This document shows, in pieces, positions 53,155 to 60,375 of a stretch of DNA of 64,000 nt. Each line of letters begins with the position of its first letter. The stretch's first letter is position 1. This DNA is from Chitinophagaceae bacterium IBVUCB1. GTDB taxonomy: Bacteria; Bacteroidota; Bacteroidia; Chitinophagales; Chitinophagaceae. A program made the position numbers and the translations under genes. Location of the stretch: positions 1,585,630 through 1,649,629 of the forward strand of contig NFUW01000002.1 of NCBI GenBank assembly GCA_002127285.1, read 5' to 3'. Under the pieces are notes generated by a model. The model worked only from the letters and a program-made list of their open reading frames with translations, searched no databases and was not told the DNA's origin.

Positions 53155-53530
53155 ACTTATTTGAATGCAAAGCCATTTTATTGCCCTCGCTATCTATAAA
53201 GAAAGCCATGTAGCCAATATCATCGCTGATGTGTGTTTTGGGCATAATGACATTGCCACCTGCTGCAGTAATATTAGCTATCACCGTTTCCATAGATGGG
53301 TTGGCATTCAGATACACCACGCATCCGTCCGTAGATGGTTTGTGCATATCGCTTTGTACCAGCCCGCCAGATACTTTGCCTTCTGCACTGGGGAAGAAAG
53401 CCATGTGCATACCCATCATCTCGATGGTTTCGCCCATATCTATACTGAAAGCCTGCGCATAGAAAGCCTTAGCACGATTGATGTCTGTTGCGGGTATCTC
53501 AAACCAGTTGAGTGCATTTGTGTTGTCCAT
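53153..53530 (-). CDS. VOC-family (glyoxalase-like) protein
   Basis: 125 residues with two beta-alpha-beta-beta-beta halves: 'LNWFEIPATDINRAKAFYAQAF' and 'AAGGNVIMPKTHISDDIGYMAFFIDSEGNKMAL'. Metal-ligand positions typical of active glyoxalases are only partly present, so it may bind rather than transform its ligand. It has its own promoter. Confidence 0.8.
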   Translation of the reverse strand: MDNTNALNWFEIPATDINRAKAFYAQAFSIDMGETIEMMGMHMAFFPSAEGKVSGGLVQSDMHKPSTDGCVVYLNANPSMETVIANITAAGGNVIMPKTHISDDIGYMAFFIDSEGNKMALHSNK

Positions 53531-53560
53531 AATTGAAATAATTTTGTTTTAGTGAGAATA

Positions 53561-53568
53561 CAAACTTA
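53561..53568 (-). promoter_or_regulatory. -7 promoter box (TAAGTTTG) for the VOC gene
   Basis: Exact minus-strand TAnnTTTG match 30 bases before the start. Confidence 0.45.
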
Positions 53569-53627
53569 CCCCATTCGTGTTAAACAAAAATGAAGCCTGC
53601 GTTATAGGCAGATAGTTTTAAGTTTTT

Positions 53628-54281
53628 TTAAGGATTTGCCTGTAGCTCTACTTTCTCCAGCATGGCAAAGAAATTAATCACATCCTGCACCAGCGCATCT
53701 TGCTGGCTGCTAAGCATGATGGAATGTCCCGCACCCTTGTAATACGATGGCTGCTTAACGATGGATGGTATATGCTTCATCAGATAAGCAGCACTTGCCC
53801 TGCGCGATGTATTGTCGTCTTCCGACTGCGCTATTTTTACAGGTATTTTTATGCGTGGCATCAGGGGTTTTACCTTAGCCAGTAGTGCCCGCAGATTTTT
53901 AACAGTAGCCCAAGGCAGCCTGCCACCGCCACGCAGCACATTGCCTATGATGAACCTGCTGTATGCAGGTGTATTGATACAAGCCAATGCAGCGATGTTA
54001 TACCGTGTAGCCAACTCAATAGCTATCAGCCCACCCATGCCTTGCCCTACTATAAATATCTTTTTGCATTGCTGTACCAATTTCAGCAGGGCGGTTTCGG
54101 CAGAGAAAATCCATTGTTTATAGTCGCTGGCTTTCAGGTCTTTCATATCGCCGCCGTGCCCCTTTAGTTTGGGGGCAGCTACCACAAAGCCCTTTGCTTC
54201 CAGCGGCTTGATGAGTGGCTCTACTTCGTGTACACCGCCGCCCAAGCCATGTATCAGCAGGCAGCCATAAGCGGTTTGCAT
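53628..54281 (-). CDS. Alpha/beta hydrolase-fold protein lacking the nucleophile Ser
   Basis: 217 residues resembling small carboxylesterases/monoglyceride lipases: 'GCLLIHGLGGGVHEVEPL' (oxyanion loop), 'VVAAPKLKGHGG', acid region 'KIAQSEDDNTSRR' and 'GAGHSIML' (His). The nucleophile elbow is G79-Q-G81-M-G, so Gly stands where G-x-S-x-G has Ser. Either the protein is not a hydrolase of the usual kind, or another residue serves. No frameshift is evident; the rest is intact. Confidence 0.75.
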   Translation of the reverse strand: MQTAYGCLLIHGLGGGVHEVEPLIKPLEAKGFVVAAPKLKGHGGDMKDLKASDYKQWIFSAETALLKLVQQCKKIFIVGQGMGGLIAIELATRYNIAALACINTPAYSRFIIGNVLRGGGRLPWATVKNLRALLAKVKPLMPRIKIPVKIAQSEDDNTSRRASAAYLMKHIPSIVKQPSYYKGAGHSIMLSSQQDALVQDVINFFAMLEKVELQANP

Positions 54282-54320
54282 AGCATGAAAGATAGCAAAT
54301 AAATGAAGAAAACGATAAGC

Positions 54321-54704
54321 CTACTTTTTGCCCAGTATGCGTTTGCGGTGCTGAGCGCCCCATGTGTGTAATTCACCTATCAGCTTTTTAAGCGTTCCGC
54401 CATAGTCTGTCAGCGAATATTCTACGGTTACGGGCATGGTATCGTACACGGTACGTTTTACCAAATCGTTCATCTCAAGGTCTTTCAATTCTTTCGATAG
54501 CATTTTGGCGGTGATGCCCTGTATATCTCGCTCCATTTCTTTAAAGCGTTTGTCGCCAAATGTGAGTGCGAGTATGATGGGCAATTTCCATTTGCCGCTG
54601 ATGATGTCCAGCGCATCGCGCACTGCCATAATGCGTTTGCCGCACTCGGCATGTTCCAACTGCGTGGGGCAACTGCTTTCTTTTTGTTTTCCTGCCATAT
54701 ACAC
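54321..54704 (-). CDS. HxlR-family transcriptional regulator
   Basis: 127 residues. The winged-helix core is 'ALDIISGKWKLPIILALTFGDKRFKEMERDIQGITAKMLSKELKDLE' (in part: ISGKWKLPIILAL), with wing 'VEYSLTDYGGTLKKLI'. N-terminal Cys residues (CPTQLEHAEC) are typical of redox- or electrophile-sensing HxlR members. It diverges from a DoxX gene, its probable target, over a 94-bp gap with an inverted repeat. Confidence 0.88.
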   Translation of the reverse strand: MYMAGKQKESSCPTQLEHAECGKRIMAVRDALDIISGKWKLPIILALTFGDKRFKEMERDIQGITAKMLSKELKDLEMNDLVKRTVYDTMPVTVEYSLTDYGGTLKKLIGELHTWGAQHRKRILGKK

Positions 54705-54725
54705 CTGCTTTACTGTAGTAAACCG

Positions 54726-54758
54726 CTATACAATAGTATAGTAGTATATTTTGTATAG
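54726..54758. promoter_or_regulatory. Probable HxlR operator between the regulator and DoxX genes
   Basis: CTATACAA (54726-54733) and TTGTATAG (54751-54758) form a perfect inverted pair; inside, CTATAC-AATA-GTATAG (54726-54741) is a second palindrome. It is placed between both starts, as expected for an autoregulated divergent pair. Confidence 0.55.
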
Positions 54759-54798
54759 CAAATATAGAGAAGTTTGCACTGTCAAAAAAACAAGATGT

Positions 54799-55179
54799 AT
54801 GAAAAGAGATAAAATTATCTATTGGATAACGACAGGCTTATTGAGCCTCGGCTTTTTGATGAGCAGCTTTATGTACCTGAGCAAGAACCCCGAACTGATG
54901 ACGGGTTTCAGCCAGATGGGTTTCCCCGTATTCTTCGTCAGCATATTGGGTGTGGCAAAACTATTGGGTGCGCTGGCATTGATAAATCCATGGTGGAATA
55001 AACTGAAAGAATGGGCTTATGCAGGCTTTACTTTTACTCTTGCAGGTGCTGTATGGACACACGTTGCAACACATACGCCGTTTGTAGCCCCATTGGTGTT
55101 TTTGGTGTTGTTGGCAATATCTTACTACTTCAACCGCAGGGTGCAGGCTAAGACGGGTAGTATGCCTGCTTCGGTATAA
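54799..55179 (+). CDS. DoxX-family membrane protein
   Basis: 126 residues from the ATG at 54799, four membrane helices. 'GFLMSSFMYLSKNPELMTGFSQMGFPVFFVSILGVAKLLGALAL' (in part: FVSILGVAKLLGA) is the DoxX-like pattern. Family members are linked to redox or detoxification in the membrane. The divergent HxlR gene and shared operator suggest inducible expression. Confidence 0.82.
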   Translation: MKRDKIIYWITTGLLSLGFLMSSFMYLSKNPELMTGFSQMGFPVFFVSILGVAKLLGALALINPWWNKLKEWAYAGFTFTLAGAVWTHVATHTPFVAPLVFLVLLAISYYFNRRVQAKTGSMPASV

Positions 55180-55242
55180 ATACCCAATCTGCGGTATTGG
55201 TAGCCGCTTACAGTTTGCTAAATTGCCATACAATTCAAACCA

Positions 55243-56895
55243 TTGCGCAAGCTGTATGTACATATCGTCCTTGCCCTGTTGCTGTTTACGGGCAGCATGG
55301 CAGCAGTATGCGCGCAAGATAAGTACGAAACCTATGTACATACGGGCGATTCCGTTTTTCGCAAGGGAGACTATGCAGCCTATATGAAGATAGCCACCGA
55401 TGCACTGCGCTATGCCGAGGCTTCGGGTAATTGTGTAAGCCTGAGCCGTGCGCACCTGAAGATGGCGAGTGCCTACTATTTTTTGCAAGAGAAAAACACA
55501 TCGCTGCAATGGATGCTTACTGGCAGAAAGATAGCCGTAGATTGCCATACAGACTCGCTCACTTGGATTGCAGACAGGCAGATAGGGGCTATTTACTTCG
55601 AGCAATCAAAAGATGACTCTTGCCTCTACTACCTGAAAGAAGCCGAACAATTGCTGAACAAAACAGACAGCAACTATGCAGAGCGTTCTTACCTGTATGC
55701 CATATTGGGAGAGTTGAAATACCGCCACCTGAAAGACACGGCCAATGGCAAGCAATGTTTTGACAAAGCACTGGCTTATGCCATCAAGGCCAATGACACC
55801 ATCAAGTTAGCATTTGCAAACGTAAAGCTGGGGAGCTTTTATAATAGCGAGGGGCAATGCAGGCGAGCCATAGGGTATTATCAGCAGGCGGTATCGTTGT
55901 ACCGTGCCGCAAAGCTGCCCGAGGGGCTGATGTATGCCATACACATGCTGGCATGGGCATATAGCGAGTGCGGCGAGGCAAAGCTATCGTACGAGGCGAT
56001 GCTGAGTTTGAAAAACCTGCGCGACTCTATCTTCAAAGACGAAACAGCCATCAAAACCGCAGAGTACCGCACCCTGTACGAAACCGAAAAGAAAGAACGT
56101 GAAAACCTGCTGCTGCAAAAACAAAATGCAGAGAAAGAACGCAAAGCACAAACCATACTCATCAGTTCTATAGCTGGCTTTCTGTTGTTGATAGCCGCTT
56201 TCTGGGTGATATATACCCGATACAAACACCGCAAAAAAGCCGAGATGGACGAGCGCATAGCCCTGCAACAAAAGCTGCGCTTCAAAGCTGTGATGGAAGC
56301 AGAAGAAAAAGAACGGGTGCGCATTGCCAGAGAGCTGCACGATAGCTTGGGGCAAATGTTATCTGCCGCCAAAATGAATATATCGGCTATGGACTCTTAC
56401 CATCAAGACGAGGCTAAACTGGTGAACAATGCTACCAAGCTGATAGACGACTCTGTAAAAGAGGTGCGCAATATATCTCACAACCTGATGCCTGCCAGCC
56501 TGATGGAAAAAGGCATAGAGACTGCGCTGAACGAACTGGCTGCCAAAATAAACGACACGGGATTATTACAGATAGACCTGCTGATAAGCACAGGCGAACA
56601 ACGCCTTGATAGCTCTGCCGAAATAGCCATCTACCGCATAGTGCAAGAGGTGGTGAACAATATGATAAAACACAGTAAAGCCAACCGTGTAGAGGTGATG
56701 CTGGACTATAACGCCGAAAAAGTGTACCTGTCTATCAAAGATAATGGGGTGGGTTTTGATACTGCCAATATAGAAACCAGCACAGGCATTGGCTGGCGCA
56801 ATATTTTTTCGCGGGTGTATATGATGAATGGCGATGTACAGATACAATCGCAGCCCGGCAGAGGTACGTTGGTTAATATTGAATTTGCGAAGTAA
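55243..56895 (+). CDS. TPR sensor histidine kinase (HisKA_3/NarX type)
   Basis: 550 residues from a TTG start with a signal peptide (~1-25). Then ~6 TPR-like units (35-275) in the periplasm, a coiled coil, one membrane helix (~305-327) and the kinase: 'ERVRIARELHDSLGQMLSAAK' with His366 as phospho-acceptor, and an ATPase domain with N-box 'IVQEVVNNMIKHSKANRV', 'DNGVGFD' and 'GIGWRNIFSRV'. Kinase residues look intact. No response regulator is adjacent, so it is an orphan in this window; it probably pairs with a LuxR-type regulator elsewhere. Confidence 0.85.
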   Translation: MRKLYVHIVLALLLFTGSMAAVCAQDKYETYVHTGDSVFRKGDYAAYMKIATDALRYAEASGNCVSLSRAHLKMASAYYFLQEKNTSLQWMLTGRKIAVDCHTDSLTWIADRQIGAIYFEQSKDDSCLYYLKEAEQLLNKTDSNYAERSYLYAILGELKYRHLKDTANGKQCFDKALAYAIKANDTIKLAFANVKLGSFYNSEGQCRRAIGYYQQAVSLYRAAKLPEGLMYAIHMLAWAYSECGEAKLSYEAMLSLKNLRDSIFKDETAIKTAEYRTLYETEKKERENLLLQKQNAEKERKAQTILISSIAGFLLLIAAFWVIYTRYKHRKKAEMDERIALQQKLRFKAVMEAEEKERVRIARELHDSLGQMLSAAKMNISAMDSYHQDEAKLVNNATKLIDDSVKEVRNISHNLMPASLMEKGIETALNELAAKINDTGLLQIDLLISTGEQRLDSSAEIAIYRIVQEVVNNMIKHSKANRVEVMLDYNAEKVYLSIKDNGVGFDTANIETSTGIGWRNIFSRVYMMNGDVQIQSQPGRGTLVNIEFAK

Positions 56896-56930
56896 GTACC
56901 CTTTTCTCGTCATTGCGCCCCATCAACGCC

Positions 56931-57307
56931 GTCATTCCGACGTAAAGAGGAATCTCCTGAGCATTAGCACTGTAGCCCGATAATAATTCTTTTGGTAGCC
57001 ACCACCTCTGCTGCTATGCGGCAGCCGTTGCGTCGCATCCTTGTACGCCAGCAACACTACTCAGCCCGCCATTGTGTTAGCATCCTCGTTGCAAACGAGG
57101 ACGAGAGGGGTACAAAGCAATCTCACGATATGAGTGCTTACTCTGTGCGAGTATGTTCTTTTTTGCTTCTCCAAAAAAGAACCAAAAAAAGAGCCAAGGG
57201 ATTAGTTACCTGCAAATCCCTTGTGCCTGCCGATGCGGCTGCATTACTACTGTACTGCCAAGCTAAGGAGCGCTACTTGTTTGTTTCTTTGTGCCTTAGC
57301 GGTTAAA
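56931..57307 (+). repeat. Composite interspersed element, copy B
   Basis: Blocks in order: GTCATTCCGACG...GAGGAATCTC (56931-56956); CTTACTCTGTGCGAGTA (57137-57153); hairpin GTTCTTTTTTG/CAAAAAAGAAC (57155-57165 with 57172-57182); hairpin AAGGGATT/AATCCCTT (57196-57203 with 57215-57222); the 30-bp block (57239-57268) identical to copy A; and CTTTGTGCCTTAGCGG plus TTAAA (57287-57307). Confidence 0.65.
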
Positions 57308-57631
57308 TAATATTGTAATAAAACAACAAATTGCGTATATTTGCTATTATAAATACTTCATCCTATGCGCCCTAAAATCCTAATTACAATGCCATTCAGC
57401 AGTTCATTAATGTCTACTCCCTCTCCTTTACATATAATAGTATGCTTGCCCATTTGTTGCAAAATGCAGGTATCTTAATAACGGCAACAAAACGAAACAA
57501 TTTGAACTTTCGGTTAATACGCAATAATTGATTATCAGTTACTTATATAAAATGCTTCTATGCTACCATACAAAATCGGCAACAATCAATTCTCTACTAA
57601 CCCCTCATCCCTCATCACTAACATAAAAACA

Positions 57632-57639
57632 TATCTTTG
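57632..57639 (+). promoter_or_regulatory. -7 promoter box (TATCTTTG) for the DUF721 gene
   Basis: Exact TAnnTTTG match ending 7 bases before the ATG at 57647; predicts a near-leaderless mRNA. Confidence 0.5.
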
Positions 57640-57646
57640 CAGGCAC

Positions 57647-57928
57647 ATGGGGCAATACAGCATAGGCGATGCGCTGAAACTACTGATGGAAAAAAACGGC
57701 TGGAAGCCGAAAGCCGTCGAACTGCGCCTGCGCGATGAGTGGGAGCAGATAGCCGGCAAAACCATTGCCAAATATACCCGCAACCTGTACCTGAGCGGTG
57801 CTACCCTTACCATCTATACAGATGTAGCCGCGCTGAAGCAGGAACTGCTGCTTGCCAAGCCCCAACTGGCTGCTACCATCAACGAGTATTTTGGAGAAGA
57901 AGTGGTGAGGGAGATAAATATTAAGTAG
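57647..57928 (+). CDS. DUF721 (DciA-like) protein
   Basis: 93 residues from the ATG at 57647; a longer frame from 57560 includes the promoter and is rejected. 'SIGDALKLLMEKNGWKPKAVELRLRDEWEQIAGKTIAKYTRNLYL' (in part: DEWEQIAGKTIAKYT) and 'GATLTIYTDVAALKQELLLAKPQLAATINEYFG' are the DUF721 pattern. Family members include DciA, which helps load the replicative helicase. Whether this one does is inferred. Confidence 0.78.
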   Translation: MGQYSIGDALKLLMEKNGWKPKAVELRLRDEWEQIAGKTIAKYTRNLYLSGATLTIYTDVAALKQELLLAKPQLAATINEYFGEEVVREINIK

Positions 57929-57934
57929 GCGTAA

Positions 57935-58078
57935 GGGGTAAGTCGTAATGGATGAGTCGTAAGTCTTTAGTAGAACGTCGAAAGTATGTTTGGTAAATGA
58001 AATTCGGATTTGGTTACTTGATAACTGCCAATTGCAAACTGAAAATTGCCTCACTCCTTACGCCTCATACCTCATCCC
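57935..58078. repeat. Low-complexity inverted repeats between DUF721 and the HAD gene
   Basis: 57929-57970 (GGCGTAAGGGGTAAGTCGTAA...) and 58049-58078 (CACTCCTTACGCCTCATACC) are partly reverse complements. Between them, 58024-58048 is an AACTGCCAATTGCAAACTG-type repeat. The genes on either side are convergent. Confidence 0.55.
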
Positions 58079-58776
58079 TAAAATATCTTCATCAATTCCT
58101 CAAGGCTCGCTACTTCGTATGTTGGTTTGTGGCGGTGTGGTGTGCGGGCGGGGTTGTAGTAGGCTTGGTGCCAGCCTGCGTAGAATGCACCGAGTATATC
58201 TATCTCCAGCGCATCACCAATCATAATGCTTTCTTCGGCAGTAGCACCTGTAGCTTGCAATGCATACTGAAATATGGCTGCCTGCGGCTTCACGCTATTA
58301 CTGCGCTCGCTGGTAATAAGCTCGGTAAAATAGGGGGCTATACCGCTTACTTGCAGCTTTTGACGCTGGGTACTTTCAAAACCGTTGGTAATGAGGTGCA
58401 TGGTATAACCTTGCTGTTTGCAATATGCCAGCAGTTCTTCGGCATGGGGTATCAGCCTGCGTTGGGTGGGTAGTATTTCCAGATAGGCACTGCTCATTTC
58501 GTGGGCAAGGTGGGTATCGCCTATCTTAAAGTCTATGAGCGTAAGCCAAAACCGCTTCCAGCGCAGTTCGTCGCGTTTTATAAACCCGTTGCGAAACCGC
58601 GCCCACAGTACCTCGTTATGTGCATGGTAGGTGGTGGCAAATGCATCGTAGTCTGTAATGCCATGGCTTGCCAGTTGGCACTCTTCATATACCTGCATCA
58701 GGGTGTGTGCCGAGTTGGCTTCAAAATCCCACAGGGTGTGGTCGAGGTCGAAGAAGAGGTGGTTGTATGCAGGCAT
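58078..58776 (-). CDS. HAD hydrolase, YjjG-type noncanonical pyrimidine nucleotidase
   Basis: 232 residues. Motif I 'LFFDLDHTLWDFEANS' with both Asp residues, motif II 'LITNGFES', motif III Lys in 'ITSERSNSVKPQAAIF' and motif IV 'SIMIGDALEIDILGA'. The 'FDLDHTLWDFEANS' form is characteristic of YjjG-like 5'-nucleotidases that remove damaged pyrimidine nucleotides. All catalytic residues are present. Confidence 0.86.
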   Translation of the reverse strand: MPAYNHLFFDLDHTLWDFEANSAHTLMQVYEECQLASHGITDYDAFATTYHAHNEVLWARFRNGFIKRDELRWKRFWLTLIDFKIGDTHLAHEMSSAYLEILPTQRRLIPHAEELLAYCKQQGYTMHLITNGFESTQRQKLQVSGIAPYFTELITSERSNSVKPQAAIFQYALQATGATAEESIMIGDALEIDILGAFYAGWHQAYYNPARTPHRHKPTYEVASLEELMKIF

Positions 58777-58902
58777 TAGTCGTGAGGTATTAGTTGTGAG
58801 TCTTTAGTCATGAGGTATTAGTCGTAAGTCTTGAGTAGTAAGTAGAAAGCTGTTTTTTGTAACTGCCAACTGCAAATTGCCAACTGAAAAAAAACTGTCA
58901 AC
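58777..58902. repeat. AGTCGTGAG- and AACTGCCAAC-type repeats between rpoZ and the HAD gene
   Basis: 58777-58850 is a chain of words like AGTCGTGAGGTATT, AGTCATGAGG and AGTCGTAAG; 58861-58902 is a chain of AACTGCCAACTGCAAATTGC words. Both types also occur near 5.5, 34.5 and 58.0 kb. Confidence 0.6.
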
Positions 58903-58903
58903 T

Positions 58904-58933
58904 AAAAAAGCCATCCGATACAGGATAGCTTTT
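58904..58933 (-). terminator. Probable terminator after rpoZ
   Basis: AAAGCCATCC (58907-58916) and GGATAGCTTT (58923-58932) pair with one mismatch. On the minus strand this is followed by TTTTTTAG, 29 bases past the rpoZ stop. Confidence 0.55.
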
Positions 58934-58961
58934 AGTTTAGTATGGTTGTGTACAAGAAGGC

Positions 58962-59288
58962 TTATTGCCCTTTTTTGCGATAGTATATCTTGTCGTCAAA
59001 AAACTCGTTCACGCTTTGCAGGGCAGGGTTTGCCATACGCTCGTACATGCGCGATATTTCGATTTGTTCTTTGTTTTCGTGTATTTCTTCCAGATTGTCT
59101 GCATGGCTGCTGAACTCGTCCAGCTTGCGGTGCAGTTCTTCCTTCATAGTCACTGATATCTGGTTGGCACGGCGGCTCATCACCACGATGCTTTCGTACA
59201 GGTTGCCTGTTTTTTCTTTGATGGCTACTACATCGCGGGTTTCAACCAGCGGGTTTACAGCAGCCAATGCTTTTCTATTTAAGCTCAT
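58962..59288 (-). CDS. rpoZ: DNA-directed RNA polymerase subunit omega (Bacteroidota form)
   Basis: 108 residues. 'VETRDVVAIKEKTGNLYESIVVMSRRANQISVTMKEEL' (in part: NLYESIVVMSRRANQI) is the omega core; the C-terminal part is the longer charged extension seen in this phylum. It assists RNA polymerase assembly. The start overlaps the bamD stop by 14 bases, so the two are translationally linked. Confidence 0.85.
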   Translation of the reverse strand: MSLNRKALAAVNPLVETRDVVAIKEKTGNLYESIVVMSRRANQISVTMKEELHRKLDEFSSHADNLEEIHENKEQIEISRMYERMANPALQSVNEFFDDKIYYRKKGQ

Positions 59289-60090
59289 TGCGTAGTTTTT
59301 TTACAATGTTATCTGCCTTGGTATAATATGCCTCGGCGTCGCGAAGATACTTAGAATTCGGGTAACCGTCAACTAATTCTCTGTATGCGTTGATGGCAGA
59401 GGCGTAGCGTTCTTCCTGTTTTTCTTTAATGCTCTCGCCTGCGTACTTGTACCATGCCTTCACGGTCATAAACTGGTACAGGTCGCTATTGGCAGATTCG
59501 GGAAAGTTCCTCATCACCTGCTTGTAGGCTATGCCTGCGGCTTTGTACTGGCCTATATCGTAGTATAGCTTGGCAGCACCCGCCTCTTTTTCTTCCATTT
59601 TCAGGCGGCATTCGTCTATGTATTTGCTGGCTTCGGCTACGTGCTTGCTATCGGGGTGTCCGTTGATGAATACCTGCAAAGCATCCATGGCGCGTATGGT
59701 ATTTGCCTGCTCCAGCGATGGTTTCAACGACATTTTGAACAGGCAGTAGCCAAACTGGTATTCTATTTCTTCAGCTTCTTTGCTGTTAGGGAAAGCCTCA
59801 ATAAAGTTTTTGAAGTGGTAAGATGCAGACAGCCAGTCTTTCATATAGTAAAAGCTGTATGCATAGCGGTAATACATGGGCTCGTAGTTACGGGTATTCT
59901 TCAGTACGGGTATCAGGCTCTCGTACAGTCCGTTTGCCTGCTGGTACTTTTTGCGCTCGTAAAACTCGTTGGCTTTTTTCAGCTTCAGGTTTACGTCTTT
60001 GCTTTTGAGGGCGCGCTCGTAGCCGCTACAGCCGTATAGCAGGCTGGCAGCAAGCAATAGCACTATGTATTGGCCGATGCGTTTGTGCAT
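59275..60090 (-). CDS. bamD: Outer membrane protein assembly factor BamD
   Basis: 271 residues with lipobox LLYGC (Cys21). TPR-like repeats: 'LKKANEFYERKKYQQANGLYESLI', 'YYRYAYSFYYMKDWLSASYHFKNF', 'MDALQVFINGHPDSKHV', 'SAINAYRELVDGYPNSKYLRDAEAYY'. BamD is the essential lipoprotein partner of BamA. It is followed by rpoZ on the same transcript. Confidence 0.9.
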   Translation of the reverse strand: MHKRIGQYIVLLLAASLLYGCSGYERALKSKDVNLKLKKANEFYERKKYQQANGLYESLIPVLKNTRNYEPMYYRYAYSFYYMKDWLSASYHFKNFIEAFPNSKEAEEIEYQFGYCLFKMSLKPSLEQANTIRAMDALQVFINGHPDSKHVAEASKYIDECRLKMEEKEAGAAKLYYDIGQYKAAGIAYKQVMRNFPESANSDLYQFMTVKAWYKYAGESIKEKQEERYASAINAYRELVDGYPNSKYLRDAEAYYTKADNIVKKLRNELK

Positions 60091-60098
60091 AAGGGTGG

Positions 60099-60106
60099 CA
60101 AAAATA
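60099..60106 (-). promoter_or_regulatory. -7 promoter box (TATTTTTG) for bamD-rpoZ
   Basis: Exact minus-strand TAnnTTTG match ending 8 bases before the bamD start; predicts a near-leaderless mRNA. Confidence 0.5.
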
Positions 60107-60181
60107 GCTAATCTAAGGTGCTTTGCCTAACGGCGGGTATAAAACTCTGTTAAATGAGTGGTTTTACAGCTACTTAACAGG

Positions 60182-60292
60182 TTATCCACAGCTATTCACA
60201 TGATATGCACAGGGCTTTATGAACATTATGTGAAAGTACGGCTGAAACCCTTTGCTGCATTGCTGTTTAGCCGATTGCCATTTTGTGGAAAA
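60182..60292. promoter_or_regulatory. DnaA-box-like sites upstream of mraZ
   Basis: TTATCCACA (60182-60190) is a perfect consensus DnaA box. TTTTCCACA on the minus strand (60284-60292) differs by one base. They lie in the bamD-mraZ intergenic gap. Confidence 0.4.
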
Positions 60293-60320
60293 ATACAGTC
60301 GGCTCGGATTATGTAAATCC

Positions 60321-60350
60321 GTGGTAAAAAGTGTTATTTTGTGGTAAATA
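60321..60350 (+). promoter_or_regulatory. Candidate MraZ operator: three GTG(G/T) repeats in 10-bp register
   Basis: GTGGTAAAAA, GTGTTATTTT and GTGGTAAATA follow each other at exactly 10-bp steps, ending 26 bases before mraZ. Known MraZ sites in other bacteria are 3-4 short G-rich direct repeats (TGGG or GTGG/GTGT types) in 10-bp register at the head of the dcw cluster. Confidence 0.55.
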
Positions 60351-60375
60351 AGGTAGAAACACGTCAGAATCGCCC

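Larger units (their letters stand above)
56896..57646. other. 750-bp intergenic region containing composite element copy B
   Basis: No credible gene; a 104-codon frame at 56992-57306 is repeat sequence and a 37-codon frame near 57365 is AT-rich chance. 56,931-57,307 is copy B. The remaining 57,308-57,646 is AT-rich with nothing recognised apart from the DUF721 promoter. Confidence 0.6.

Noticed and set aside
56992-57306. 104-codon plus-strand frame after the histidine kinase
   Set aside because: Lies entirely in repeat element copy B; no protein-like features.
60182-60350. Chromosomal replication origin
   Set aside because: Only two good DnaA-like boxes, no AT-rich unwinding cluster and no dnaA/dnaN/gidA nearby; more consistent with gene regulation.
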